From Mesorhizobium sp. (GTDB taxonomy: Bacteria; Pseudomonadota; Alphaproteobacteria; Rhizobiales; Rhizobiaceae): DNA of 50,881 nucleotides. A program made the position numbers and the translations under genes. Positions 28,502 to 37,371 of the stretch are shown piece after piece. A model generated the notes under the pieces. That model was given only the letters and a program-made list of their open reading frames with translations. It was not told the DNA's origin and did no database searches. Location: the NCBI GenBank assembly GCA_004020545.1, contig SAQE01000048.1:1-50881 (forward strand), written 5' to 3'. Numbering within the stretch: position 1 is the first letter of the stretch; each line of letters begins with the position of its first letter.

Positions 28502-28518
28502 GGCGAAGAGAGCCGAAG

Positions 28519-29718
28519 ATGAAGATCACCGACCTCCGCTGCGCCGTTATCGGCAAGCACCCCATCGTCCGCGTCGTCACCGACGAGGGCCTCCATGGCC
28601 TTGGCGAAGTCGAGTTCACCAAGAGCTACCTCAAGCCCTTTGTGCTGCATTTCCGCGAGGCGCTGATCGGCGAGGATCCGACCGACGTCGAGCGGGTGAT
28701 GCTGAAGATCCGCCAACGCGGCTCTTTCAAGCCCTATGGCGCGGCGGTGAGCGCCATCGAGCATGCCCTGTGGGACATAGCCGGCAAGGCCGCGGGCGTG
28801 CCGGTCTACAAGCTGCTTGGCGGCAAGGTGCGCGACAAGGTGCGCGTCTATAACGGCTCGATCCGCCGGAAGCGCACGGGCGATCGGCCGGAGGATTACG
28901 CCGCCGACGTCAAATGGATGATGGAGCAGCCGCAGAACTTCTTCATGATCAAGCAGGGAATCTCGTTCCACTCCAACATGAAGGACTCCATCGAGGGCTT
29001 CCATTACGGCGTGACCCAGAAGAAGGCCGGCTATCACGGTGCCATGGATCAGGGGGTGATCAGCGAGCGCGGTTTCAATCACATGCTCGACTGTGTGATC
29101 GCGATGAAGGAAGTGCTGGGCGACAAGGTCAGCCTGGCGCTCGACTGCGGCCCGGGCTGGATGCTGCCCGATGCGATCAAGTTCGCCCGCGCGGTCGAGA
29201 AATACAATTTGATGTGGCTCGAGGACATGCTCACAGGCGACTATGTGCCGTGGGTCAATCCGCAGGCTTATCGGGAGCTGACCACCTCCACCTCGACGCC
29301 GATCCATACCGGTGAGCAGATCTACCTGCGGCACAATTTCAAGGAGCTGATCGAGACGCAGGCGGTGCGCGTCATCGGCCCCGATCCTACCGATGTCGGC
29401 GGCATTGCCGAGCTCAAATGGGTCGCCGAGCACGCCTACATGCACTCGATCCTGATGGCGCCGCACGGCACCGCGAACGGCCTGCTCGGCCTCGGTGCGC
29501 TTATCAATGTCTGCGCCACCTTGCCCGCCAACTACATCGCCTTCGAGTATCCGAGCGCCTCCGACCCCTGGTGGGAGGACCTCGTCATCGGCCTGCCGTC
29601 GCAGATCGTGAAGGACAGCATGGTGGACCTGCTGGAAGCGCCGGGGCTGGGTCTCGATATCGACGCCGAAGCAGCCAGGAAATATCTCAGGGAAGAGGAT
29701 GCAGGCTTCTTCGACTGA
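28519..29718 (+). CDS. Enolase superfamily protein, paralogue of the preceding gene
   Basis: A 399-residue member starting MKITDLRCAVIGKHPIVRVV. Elements: FMIKQGISFHSN (Lys strand), SLALDCGPGWMLPDAIKFAR (Asp ligand without the DxH histidine of GalD), MWLEDMLTGDYVPW (Glu), PIHTGEQIYLRHNF (Glu), LMAPHGTANG (His). An insert (FHYGVTQKKAGYHGAMDQG) occupies the same place as in the preceding protein, though shorter. A longer in-frame reading upstream is a shadow of the previous gene; ATG 28519 lies 17 bases after its stop, with GAAGAGAG in the gap. Third dehydratase of the GntR-led operon. Confidence 0.87.
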   Translation: MKITDLRCAVIGKHPIVRVVTDEGLHGLGEVEFTKSYLKPFVLHFREALIGEDPTDVERVMLKIRQRGSFKPYGAAVSAIEHALWDIAGKAAGVPVYKLLGGKVRDKVRVYNGSIRRKRTGDRPEDYAADVKWMMEQPQNFFMIKQGISFHSNMKDSIEGFHYGVTQKKAGYHGAMDQGVISERGFNHMLDCVIAMKEVLGDKVSLALDCGPGWMLPDAIKFARAVEKYNLMWLEDMLTGDYVPWVNPQAYRELTTSTSTPIHTGEQIYLRHNFKELIETQAVRVIGPDPTDVGGIAELKWVAEHAYMHSILMAPHGTANGLLGLGALINVCATLPANYIAFEYPSASDPWWEDLVIGLPSQIVKDSMVDLLEAPGLGLDIDAEAARKYLREEDAGFFD

Positions 29719-29995
29719 AGAACCTCTCCTCTTTCGCCAACCTGCACGACGCGGACCGCTTCACGCATATTGGCTGTCAGACCGCTCTCGGCCCTGAAGG
29801 CGCAGCGCGACATCGGCTCCGGATAGGCCTCGCGCGCCAGCAAAATTCACAGCGTGTCAGAAAAACGAAATTGTCCGCTGCCTCTCCAGTCGTAATTGTC
29901 CCAACGAGGCGAACGGCTCGGGTGTCTTGGGAGGATTCCGGAGCAGCCGGTCGCCTGAGGAAGGCGCCAACCACAGGCTGCCTGGGAGGAAGAAA

Positions 29996-30304
29996 ATGCC
30001 TGGTTCGGGCAAATCGGACGGCAGGCGCCTTGGCTCAAGGCGTCGCAGGAACTCGTGGTCGTTGCGATCTCGATCGTCCTTTTGATCGTGTTCTCGGCGA
30101 CGCTCAACAATTTCCTGAGCCAAGGGAACATCATCGCCATCCTCAAGAACGTCTCGATCCTCGGCACGCTGGCAGTCGGCATGGGTCTGATTGTGGTCGG
30201 CCGCGGCATCGACCATCATCACCGCGCGGGGCTATGTGCATCACTCTTTTTCCGAGCAACTGATGAACCTGATCCGCACCAATCTGCGCGAGCTCGCCCA
30301 CTGA
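29996..30304 (+). pseudogene. Remnant of ribose-type ABC permease fused to an unrelated gene end
   Basis: The translation LVVVAISIVLLIVFSATLNN, then FLSQGNIIAILKNVSILGTL and AVGMGLIVVGRGID, is the N-terminus of an RbsC-type permease. Such proteins normally continue 'GRGIDLS' for another 250 residues; here homology stops at about 30213. Past that point a different frame reads ITARGYVHHSFSEQLMNLIR and ends LRELAH at 30304, looking like the C-terminus of another gene. GGGAGGAAGAAA lies in front of ATG 29996, but that ATG is one base out of frame with the permease. An internal deletion removed the gene body and part of another gene. The 277 bases before 29996 carry nothing recognisable. Confidence 0.7.
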
Positions 30305-30323
30305 CGTTTCCGGCGCGTTCGGC

Positions 30324-31820
30324 TTAGTCAGTCTGAATCCAGACCGACTTGGTTTCCAGATATTCGTGCAGATGCTCGACGCCGCCCTCGCGGCCGTAGC
30401 CGGACATCTTCATGCCGCCGAACGGCACGGCCGGGTCGATGGCGTGGTACATGTTGACCCAGACTGAGCCGGCCTTGACGCGCCGCGCGAGTTTGTGCGC
30501 CGTGCCGAGATTGGTGGTGAAGATACCGGCCGCCAGACCGTAAGGCGTTGCGTTGGCCCGCGCGACGGCCTCATCCAGCGTGTCGAAGGGCATCGCTGAG
30601 ATGACCGGCCCGAAAATCTCTTCCCGCGCGATCGTCATCTTGTCCGACACCGCGCCGAAGACGGTCGGCGCGATGAAGTTGCCGCCGTCATAGAGCTCGC
30701 CCGTCAGCCGCGATCCGCCGGCAACCAGTTCAGCGCCCTCGTCGCTGCCGGCCTTGATGTAGCCTTCCACCTTGCCGGCCTGCCTTGCATTGATGAGCGG
30801 GCCGATTTCGGTTTCCGCCTCGATACCGTGGCCGATGCGCAGCTTGCCGGCAAACTCGGCGACCCGGCGGACGAACTCGTCGTGGATCTCGCGCGCCACG
30901 AACAGCCGCGAGCCGGCAATGCAGATCTGGCCCGAATGCACGAACACCGCCATGGCCGCGACCGGAACCGCCTTGTCGATATCGGCGTCGCGGCAGACGA
31001 TGATCGGCGACTTGCCGCCAAGCTCCAGCGAAACGCGCTTGAGGTTGGTGACACCCGCCCGCGCGATCGCTTGACCAGTAAGCGTCGAGCCGGTGAAGAC
31101 GATCTTGTTGACATCCGGGTGCTCGGCGAGCCGCGCGCCGGCCTCGGCACCGGTTCCGGTGACGACGTTGACGACGCCGTCGGGCACGCCGGCTTCCTGC
31201 ATAAGCCGCGCGATCAGCAGCGGCGTCAGCGACGCCTCCTCCGACGGCTTCAGCACGATGGTGCAGCCTGTGGCCAAAGCCGGCGCGATCTTCCAGACCG
31301 AGGCGGCGGTCGGGGCATTCCAGGGAATGATCGCGCCGACCACGCCGACGGGCTCACGCCGGGTGAAGGTGACGATCTCGCCCGGAATGGAATTGTCGAT
31401 CGCCTCGCCATGCAGCGCGGTCGCCATGCCGCCATAGAAGCGCAGCATGCCGATGACCCGGCGCCGGTTGGCCAGCGTGCGCGTGATCGGCAGCCCCATG
31501 TCGAGCGTGTCGGAGACGCTGAGTTCTTCCCAATGCTTCTCGAACAGATCGGCGATCCTGAGCAGCACGCATTGCCGCTCGTAGGGCGAGAATTTCGACC
31601 AGGGGCCTTCGAAGGCCGCGCGCGCCGCCGCCACCGCCGCGTCGACATCGGCGGCTCCGCCACGCGGCACCGTCGCCAGCACTTCGCCCGTCGCCGGGTT
31701 CAGCGCTTGCATCTCCTGGCCGGACTGCGCCGCGACCCACTTGCCGCCGATGAACATCGGCCGGGACTCGCCATGGTAGAGCGTCGTGGCCTTCGCCCTC
31801 GGGTCGAAGTTCAGCGTCAT
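30324..31820 (-). CDS. NAD(P)-dependent aldehyde dehydrogenase
   Basis: A 498-residue ALDH, full length for the family. Visible are IIPWNAPTAASVWKIAPALA (cofactor region), VFTGSTLTGQAIA (NAD loop), the general-base glutamate in LELGGKSP and the nucleophile cysteine in HSGQICIAGSR. EEIFGPVISAMPFD and PFGGMKMSGYGREGG complete the typical C-terminal set. It oxidises an aldehyde to a carboxylic acid; in this neighbourhood of sugar-acid genes a semialdehyde such as an alpha-ketoglutarate-semialdehyde-like compound is plausible but unproven. Convergent with the deletion scar and divergent from the SDR gene; GGAGGA lies close before the ATG. Confidence 0.92.
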   Translation of the reverse strand: MTLNFDPRAKATTLYHGESRPMFIGGKWVAAQSGQEMQALNPATGEVLATVPRGGAADVDAAVAAARAAFEGPWSKFSPYERQCVLLRIADLFEKHWEELSVSDTLDMGLPITRTLANRRRVIGMLRFYGGMATALHGEAIDNSIPGEIVTFTRREPVGVVGAIIPWNAPTAASVWKIAPALATGCTIVLKPSEEASLTPLLIARLMQEAGVPDGVVNVVTGTGAEAGARLAEHPDVNKIVFTGSTLTGQAIARAGVTNLKRVSLELGGKSPIIVCRDADIDKAVPVAAMAVFVHSGQICIAGSRLFVAREIHDEFVRRVAEFAGKLRIGHGIEAETEIGPLINARQAGKVEGYIKAGSDEGAELVAGGSRLTGELYDGGNFIAPTVFGAVSDKMTIAREEIFGPVISAMPFDTLDEAVARANATPYGLAAGIFTTNLGTAHKLARRVKAGSVWVNMYHAIDPAVPFGGMKMSGYGREGGVEHLHEYLETKSVWIQTD

Positions 31821-31961
31821 CGTCTCCTCCTGGCAATTTCGCGCCGACTATTACTCCCGGTGCGGACGACCTCAAACAAGGAAAGCTAAAAGGGCGTTCA
31901 GATAATCGGACTGTGCAACGCGCGCGTCTTCCCCGATGGTTCCGGCAACGGAGGACCAGAT

Positions 31962-32705
31962 ATGAGACTTGCTGGCAAAGTCGCCATCGTCACCGGTGGC
32001 GGATCGGGATTTGGCGAAGGCATCGTCAACAAATTCGTGGCAGAGGGCGCGTCGGTCGTGCTGATGGACCGTGACGAAGCCGCCGCGGTGCGCGTCAGCC
32101 GCGAAGCCGGCGACAAGGTGCGGCCGATCGTCGGCGACGTCTCGACGCTGGAGAGCTTTGCGGCCGCCGCCGATCTGGCCCGCTCGGCCTTCGGCGGGCT
32201 CGACATACTGGTCAACAATGCCGGTGTCGCGCAGCCGCCCTTGCCCCTGGAGACGATGGACGAAGGCCTGTTCGACCGCATCGCCAACGTCAACATGCGT
32301 TCGATATACAACGGCGCTCGCGCGGTGGTTCCGCATTTCAAATCCATCAAGTCCGGCGCCATTCTCAATTTCGCCTCCACCGGCGGCGTCTCGCCGCGCC
32401 CGAACCTCACCTGGTACAACGCTTCCAAGGGCTGGGCGATCGCCGCCACGCGGGCGATGGCGGTGGAACTCGCGCCGTTCGGCATCCGCGTCAACGCAAT
32501 CAACCCAGTCGCCGGCGACACGCCGCTTCTGTCCACCTTCATCGGCTCCGGCGAGGAAAACCGCGCCCGCGTCGTCGCCACCATTCCGATCGGCCGGCTG
32601 TCAACGCCGCAGGACATGGGTAACGCCGCCGCTTTCCTCTGCTCCGACGAAGCCAGCATGATCACCGGCGTCGACCTCAATGTCGACGGCGGCAAATGCA
32701 TCTGA
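31962..32705 (+). CDS. Short-chain dehydrogenase/reductase
   Basis: A 247-residue classical SDR (FabG-like). Cofactor motif TGGGSGFGEGI, structural LVNNAGVAQ, catalytic Tyr-Lys in YNASKGW, and C-terminal ITGVDLNVDGGKCI are all present. The acidic residue after strand two (VVLMDRDE) suggests NAD preference. The serine of the catalytic set is in NFASTGGVSP. It oxidises or reduces a hydroxyl or keto group on an unknown substrate, presumably in the local sugar-acid pathway. Divergent from the aldehyde dehydrogenase gene across 141 bases and followed 21 bases later by the broken dehydrogenase gene. Confidence 0.92.
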   Translation: MRLAGKVAIVTGGGSGFGEGIVNKFVAEGASVVLMDRDEAAAVRVSREAGDKVRPIVGDVSTLESFAAAADLARSAFGGLDILVNNAGVAQPPLPLETMDEGLFDRIANVNMRSIYNGARAVVPHFKSIKSGAILNFASTGGVSPRPNLTWYNASKGWAIAATRAMAVELAPFGIRVNAINPVAGDTPLLSTFIGSGEENRARVVATIPIGRLSTPQDMGNAAAFLCSDEASMITGVDLNVDGGKCI

Positions 32706-32726
32706 ACATCCCTGGGGGATTTGGCG

Positions 32727-33816
32727 ATGAAGGATGTCTACCAGATCGCGGTCGTGCATGGCGACGGCATCGGCCCCGAGGTGTGCGCCGCGGCGGTCGA
32801 GGTGGTGAAGGCGGCGCTTGGGCCGGGCTGCCCTCTGCGTTTTACCGAGCATCCCGCCGGAGCAGCGCATTTCCTGAAGACCGGGCAGAGCTTTCCCGAG
32901 CCGACCTTCGAGGCTTGCCGCGCGGCCGATGCGATCCTGCACGGCGCGGGCGGGCTGCCCGGCGTGGTGTATCCGGACGGCACGGAGGCGGGTCTGGACT
33001 TCACGCTTCGGCTGCGCTTCGAACTCGACCTCTACGCCAACATCCGCCCATCAGGCTCTTCGAAGGCGTGACGAGCCCGCTCAGCGGCGTGAAGGCCGGC
33101 GACATCGACTACGTCATCCTGCGCGAAAACAGCGAGGGGCTTTACGCTGCGCGCGGGGCAGGGGCGCTGCTGCGCGGCGAAGTGGCGGTCGACACGCTCG
33201 TGCAAACGCGTGCCGGGATCGAGCGCATCGTCCGCAAGGCCTTCGAGCTGGCGCGCCAGTCGAACGGCGCACCTCGCGACGGCGTGCGGCGGGTGACCTG
33301 CTGCGACAAGGCCAACGTGCTGCGCAGCTACGCCTTTTTCCGCTCTGTCTTCGACGAGGTGGCGAAGGACTACCCCGACATCGCCACCGAACATGCGCTG
33401 GTCGACGCCATGGCCATGCACCTCGTGCTGAAGCCAGGCCATTTCAACGTCATCGTCAGCGAGAACATGTTCGGCGATATCCTCTCGGACCTGGCGGCGG
33501 CGACAGTCGGCGGAATGGGAATGGCACCCTCGGCGGAGGTCGGCGACGCAAAGGGCTTCTTCCAGGCCGCGCACGGGTCCGCGCCGGATATTGCCGGCAA
33601 GGGGATCGCAAATCCCTACGGGACGATCCTGTCGCGGCGGCCATGCTCGACTGGCTCGGCCGCGGACATGACGACGAAAGGCTGCGCCGGGCCGCCGAAC
33701 AAATCCGCCGTGTGACGGAAGCCTGTCTGGCAAGCGGACTGCTCAGCGCCGATCTGAGGGGCAGGTCATCGACCGCCGAGATCACAGGGAACGTCTGCGA
33801 CCGGCTCGCGGCTTGA
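32727..33816 (+). pseudogene. Isopropylmalate/tartrate dehydrogenase-like gene with two frameshifts
   Basis: A beta-decarboxylating dehydrogenase split over three frames. Frame one, from ATG 32727, reads YQIAVVHGDGIGPEVCAAA to LYANIRP (about 33050). The next frame continues RLFEGVTSPLSGVKAGDIDY, RENSEGLYAARG, DAMAMHL and ENMFGDILSDLAAATVGG to ANPYGTILS (about 33635). A third frame gives AAAMLDWLGRGHDDERL and ends at 33816. Both breaks fit a single missing base. Apart from these, length (about 362 residues if repaired) and motifs are intact, so the damage is recent or a sequencing error. The intact form would oxidise and decarboxylate a malate- or tartrate-like acid with NAD. Confidence 0.85.
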
Positions 33817-33820
33817 GGCG

Positions 33821-34975
33821 ATGAGGCGGCTCGATCGCAACGTATCGGTGGAGGATTTTCGCCAATTGGCACGCCGCCGGTTGCCGAAATCTGTCTTCGA
33901 GTTCGTCGACGGCGGGGCAGGCCAGGAACTGACCTTGCTGGACAACCGCGCCGGCTTCGAGCGTATCCGGCTGCTGCCCCGTGTTTTGACCGACGTGTCC
34001 CGGCCGGATTTGACTACGACATTGTGGTCCAAGACCTATCCGACGCCGCTGGTGATCAGCCCGATGGGATCCTGCGCGCTGGTGCGCCCTGGCGCCGATG
34101 TCGCGATTGCCACGGCGGCAGCGGCTCGGGGCATTCCCTACACGCTGTCGACCATGGCGACGACCGGCATCGGGCGGATGGCAAGGGCCGTCCAGGGGCC
34201 GCTTTGGTTCCAGCTCTATGTGCTGAAGGATTTCGATTTCAATCGCCGGCTGGTGCGTCAGGCGGAGGAGTTCGGATATTCCGCACTCGTTGTCACCGTC
34301 GACCTCCAGACGGGCGGCAAGCGCGAAAAGGATCTGAGGAACGGAATTTCGATCCCGCTGCGGCCTTCCCCGCGGCACCTGATCGAAGGGATCGCGCATC
34401 CGGGATGGTCGCTTCGATTGCTTCGCGACGGCTTCCCGCAATTCGAGAATGTTCGCGGCTATCTCGGCGACACCAGCGCGGGGCTGACGATTGCCGCGCG
34501 CGTCGGCCGCAATCTCCATGCCGGTTTCGATTGGAATGACTTTCGCACGATCCGCGACTGGTGGAAGGGGCCGCTGATCGTCAAGGGCGTCCTGCACCCC
34601 GGCGATGCGGCGGGATTAATTGCGGAGGGCGCGGACGGGATCTGGGTGTCCAACCACGGCGGTCGCCAATTGGACGGGGCGGTTTCGAGCATTGACGCGA
34701 TCACAACGGTGCGGGATGCGGTCGGCGGCCGGGTTCCGATCCTGATCGATTCCGCCATCCGGACCGGCATGGACGTCATCAAGGCAAAAGCCCGCGGAGC
34801 GGCGGTCGCCGCCATCGGCCGGGCGGCGCTGTTTGGAGCCGTGGAGGGACGAGCAGGCGTCGAGCGGGTCTTGGATGTCTTGCTCGACGAAATCGCGACC
34901 GGTCTGAAACTATGCGGTGTGCCCAGTTTTCAGCAGGTTGGCTCGGACTTGATTTCTCCAGCCCTCGCAGGCTGA
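33821..34975 (+). CDS. FMN-dependent alpha-hydroxy-acid dehydrogenase/oxidase
   Basis: A 384-residue enzyme of the lactate/mandelate dehydrogenase and glycolate oxidase family. It begins with the typical EDFRQLARRRLPKSVFEFVD segment and has the FMN region PLVISPMGSCALVRPGADVA. The active-site histidine-arginine motif is VSNHGGRQLDGAVSSIDA, followed by ILIDSAIRTGMDVIKA and AAIGRAALFGAVEG for phosphate binding. It oxidises a 2-hydroxy acid to a 2-keto acid, passing electrons to quinone or oxygen. It starts 4 bases after the stop of the broken dehydrogenase gene, so the two were probably one operon. It ends before a convergent sensor-kinase gene. Confidence 0.92.
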   Translation: MRRLDRNVSVEDFRQLARRRLPKSVFEFVDGGAGQELTLLDNRAGFERIRLLPRVLTDVSRPDLTTTLWSKTYPTPLVISPMGSCALVRPGADVAIATAAAARGIPYTLSTMATTGIGRMARAVQGPLWFQLYVLKDFDFNRRLVRQAEEFGYSALVVTVDLQTGGKREKDLRNGISIPLRPSPRHLIEGIAHPGWSLRLLRDGFPQFENVRGYLGDTSAGLTIAARVGRNLHAGFDWNDFRTIRDWWKGPLIVKGVLHPGDAAGLIAEGADGIWVSNHGGRQLDGAVSSIDAITTVRDAVGGRVPILIDSAIRTGMDVIKAKARGAAVAAIGRAALFGAVEGRAGVERVLDVLLDEIATGLKLCGVPSFQQVGSDLISPALAG

Positions 34976-35207
34976 GCGGGTGCCAGTGGGAGGAGTATGA
35001 CCGCAGCGACGTGTTGAGGGTTAGCCAAAGTCGACATCGGCGAACATACATGGATCCTATTGAATTCATTGGTTTACGGTGGGCTGCCGAGGCCCCATCG
35101 AGGTAGAAGGATCGCGCGAGCGATGCTGGGTGCGATCAACGCATTGCGCCTGTTGGGGAGCGAACCTGGTGCACGGCAAACTGGCGGTCTGAGTCACGCT
35201 TGAAATG

Positions 35208-36569
35208 TCATGCTGCAGAATGCAACGACTTGGACTCGCTTGCGGTTGCGAACTTGACGCTGGCTTCGAAGCCGGACTGCGTTCCGGGCCTCGGCGATTT
35301 GAGGATGAGTGGGCTGCCCATGCGGTCGGCGATCGTCGAAACGATCGACAACCCGATCCCGCTGCCGCGGGCCAGAGTTCCGCCCCGCTCGAAACGGTTT
35401 GCCAGTCTCGCCAGTGTCTCGGGCGATACGACAGGTCCGTCATTTGACACAGTCAGCAGCCCATCTGGGTCAAGGGTGACTTCGACTGGCGAGGAGTCGC
35501 TGCCATAGCGCAGGGCATTCTCAATGAGGTTGCGGCATAGGATGCCGGTGGCATCGGGATCGATGTCGCACATCACGGGAGTTTCCGGCATGCGCAGGAT
35601 GACCCTTTCCTGTGGCACGCTCCTTCGCAAGTCGTCGACCACGACGCGCAGGGCAGCGCGCAGGTCGGACGTTCGTTCCAATCGAAGCCGGCTGCCTTCC
35701 GCCCGCGCGAGTTGCATCAGCCGCTCGGCTCGCGCAGTCAGCCGCTTGAGCGTCGCCTCGATGTCTGCTCCCCGCTGGGCGGTTTGTGGTTCCGTGGTTT
35801 CCTTCCGGATACGCTGGGCCTGAGCGATCGCGCCGGCGAGCGGGGTCCTGAGTTCATGGGCGGTGTTGGTGGCGAGGCTGCGTTCTGCTTCGAAGGCGGC
35901 TCTGAGCCTTTCGAGCAGCGCGTTCAATGTGACAGCCAGTGGCGCGACCTCGCTGGGCAGGTCATCGGATGCCACAGGCCCGAGGTCCTTCTCGCTCCGG
36001 GTTTCGAGTTGTTCCCGGAACGCCCGCAGCGGCCTCATGCTTCTCCGAACCGCGAGCACTATGGCGGCGAAGGCGGCCGGGATTATCAGAAGGATCGGCA
36101 GGCCGAGACCCATCTGGACATCCCTCACCACCTGAGCCCGATGGGCGAGCGGCTCGGCCATCGTGATGCGAACGGTCCCCTGCAGGGCCTCTTCGCTGTA
36201 CAGGCGATGCGTCGCTGTCCGGCCGAACCCGGGCCCTTCATAGGGCGCAAAAACAGAGACGTCAGCCGCGTGGGACTGAAGCAGCACGTTGCCCTTGTCG
36301 TCGCGGACCACGTAGGTGAGAAGCTCGTCATGGCTGCGGATTGCGCCAAGCCGCTGGCTGCCGACATCTGGATTCTCGCGGCCTACGATGTCCAGGACCG
36401 CCAAGGGAAGCAGGCGTTGCGCGGTCTCCTGGAGGGAGGAATCGAAGACGTCCTCGATCCCGTGCCGCAGCAGGACAGCGGTCGTCCACGCCGCGCCGAC
36501 CCAGATCACGAGCAGAACCGCCCCTAGCGACAGGAGGAGCCTGCCCTGAAGGCTTCGGGGACTCCTCAT
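35208..36569 (-). CDS. Sensor histidine kinase, two-component system
   Basis: A 453-residue membrane kinase. Two transmembrane segments (about residues 10-33 and 155-175, LPILLIIPAAFAAIVLAV) flank a periplasmic domain of about 120 residues. A HAMP-like region follows, then the phosphoacceptor His238 in ATNTAHELRTPLAGAIAQ. The N box is CRNLIENALRYGSD and the G box GSGIGLSIVSTIAD. It resembles QseC/TctE-type kinases. The longer open frame upstream reads through the response-regulator gene; ATG 36569 overlaps that gene's stop (ATGA) and is the real start. The signal is unknown; its target genes probably encode the redox proteins on the other side of the divergent promoter. Confidence 0.93.
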   Translation of the reverse strand: MRSPRSLQGRLLLSLGAVLLVIWVGAAWTTAVLLRHGIEDVFDSSLQETAQRLLPLAVLDIVGRENPDVGSQRLGAIRSHDELLTYVVRDDKGNVLLQSHAADVSVFAPYEGPGFGRTATHRLYSEEALQGTVRITMAEPLAHRAQVVRDVQMGLGLPILLIIPAAFAAIVLAVRRSMRPLRAFREQLETRSEKDLGPVASDDLPSEVAPLAVTLNALLERLRAAFEAERSLATNTAHELRTPLAGAIAQAQRIRKETTEPQTAQRGADIEATLKRLTARAERLMQLARAEGSRLRLERTSDLRAALRVVVDDLRRSVPQERVILRMPETPVMCDIDPDATGILCRNLIENALRYGSDSSPVEVTLDPDGLLTVSNDGPVVSPETLARLANRFERGGTLARGSGIGLSIVSTIADRMGSPLILKSPRPGTQSGFEASVKFATASESKSLHSAA

Positions 36570-37225
36570 GCCAGGGCCAGCCTGTAGCCGAGGCCTCGTT
36601 CGGTCTCGATGAGGTCGCTGCCGAGCTTCTTGCGCAGCCTGCTGACATGGACCTCGATCGTGTTGCTCTCCACCTCGGCATCGAAGTCGTAAAGCTTCTC
36701 CTCGAGCTGCGCCTTCGAGAGCAGCTGGCCTGGTCGTGTCAGGAACGCCTCCAGCAGTGCCCATTCGCGGGCTGTCAGCTGAACGGCCTTGCCGTCCCGA
36801 CGCACGCTCCGGCGGGCAAGGTCGATGTCGAGCGACCGAAGACGGATGATGGGGTTGGGATTGCCGGAATATCGGCGCGCGACCGAGCCAATGCGCGCCG
36901 ACAGTTCATCGAGATCGAACGGCTTGACGATATAGTCGTCGGCCCCGGCGGTCAGGCCTTCAATCCTGTCGGACACCTGGTCGAGCGCTGTCAGGATGAT
37001 GATGGGCGTGACATCCCCGGCCGCCCTCAGTGCACGAAGGAACGCGATCCCCCGTCCGTCGGGGAGCATCAGGTCAAGCAGGATCAGGTCGTAGGCCGCG
37101 CCCGCCATAGCGTCCCGGGCCGCGTCTATTCGGCTGACCCAGTCGATCGAATGGCCGTCACCGGCGATCTGGTCGCGCACGGCCGCGCCCAGCACGCTGT
37201 CGTCCTCTATCAGCAGGATTCGCAT
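36566..37225 (-). CDS. OmpR-family response regulator
   Basis: A 219-residue regulator starting MRILLIEDDSVLGAAVRDQI. The receiver has the acidic pair, phospho-acceptor Asp51 in LILLDLMLP, and IVKPFDLDEL with the conserved lysine. The C-terminal winged helix (QLTAREWALLEAFLTRPGQL, VHVSRLRKKLG, ERGLGYRL) is of the OmpR/PhoB type. Start ATG 37225 fits the family N-terminus; the 18-residue extension does not. The first gene of the two-gene signalling operon, divergent from the PepSY gene. It probably binds the repeated element at 37267-37309 and 38423-38465. Confidence 0.94.
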   Translation of the reverse strand: MRILLIEDDSVLGAAVRDQIAGDGHSIDWVSRIDAARDAMAGAAYDLILLDLMLPDGRGIAFLRALRAAGDVTPIIILTALDQVSDRIEGLTAGADDYIVKPFDLDELSARIGSVARRYSGNPNPIIRLRSLDIDLARRSVRRDGKAVQLTAREWALLEAFLTRPGQLLSKAQLEEKLYDFDAEVESNTIEVHVSRLRKKLGSDLIETERGLGYRLALA

Positions 37226-37266
37226 TGTCGTTCGCCTTTCGCGGCCGCTGCCTTCCTTGGCGGACG

Positions 37267-37309
37267 TTCCTGACGTCACGCTGAAGCGGATTGCGCGCGA
37301 TCTTCAGGA
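37267..37309. promoter_or_regulatory. Composite regulatory element, copy 1
   Basis: The element TTCCTGACG-N5-CTGAAGC, then 14 bases, then CTTCAGGA lies between the response-regulator and PepSY genes. CTGAAG and CTTCAG form an inverted repeat whose starts are 21 bp apart, two helical turns. The same layout recurs at 38423-38465 with 27 of 29 defined positions identical. Likely response-regulator site (inference). Confidence 0.6.
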
Positions 37310-37371
37310 TACCGTCAGCTTGGCCCTGCACTTTGCGTTGGCGCAAATCCGGTCGGAACGGAGTCCAGCCC

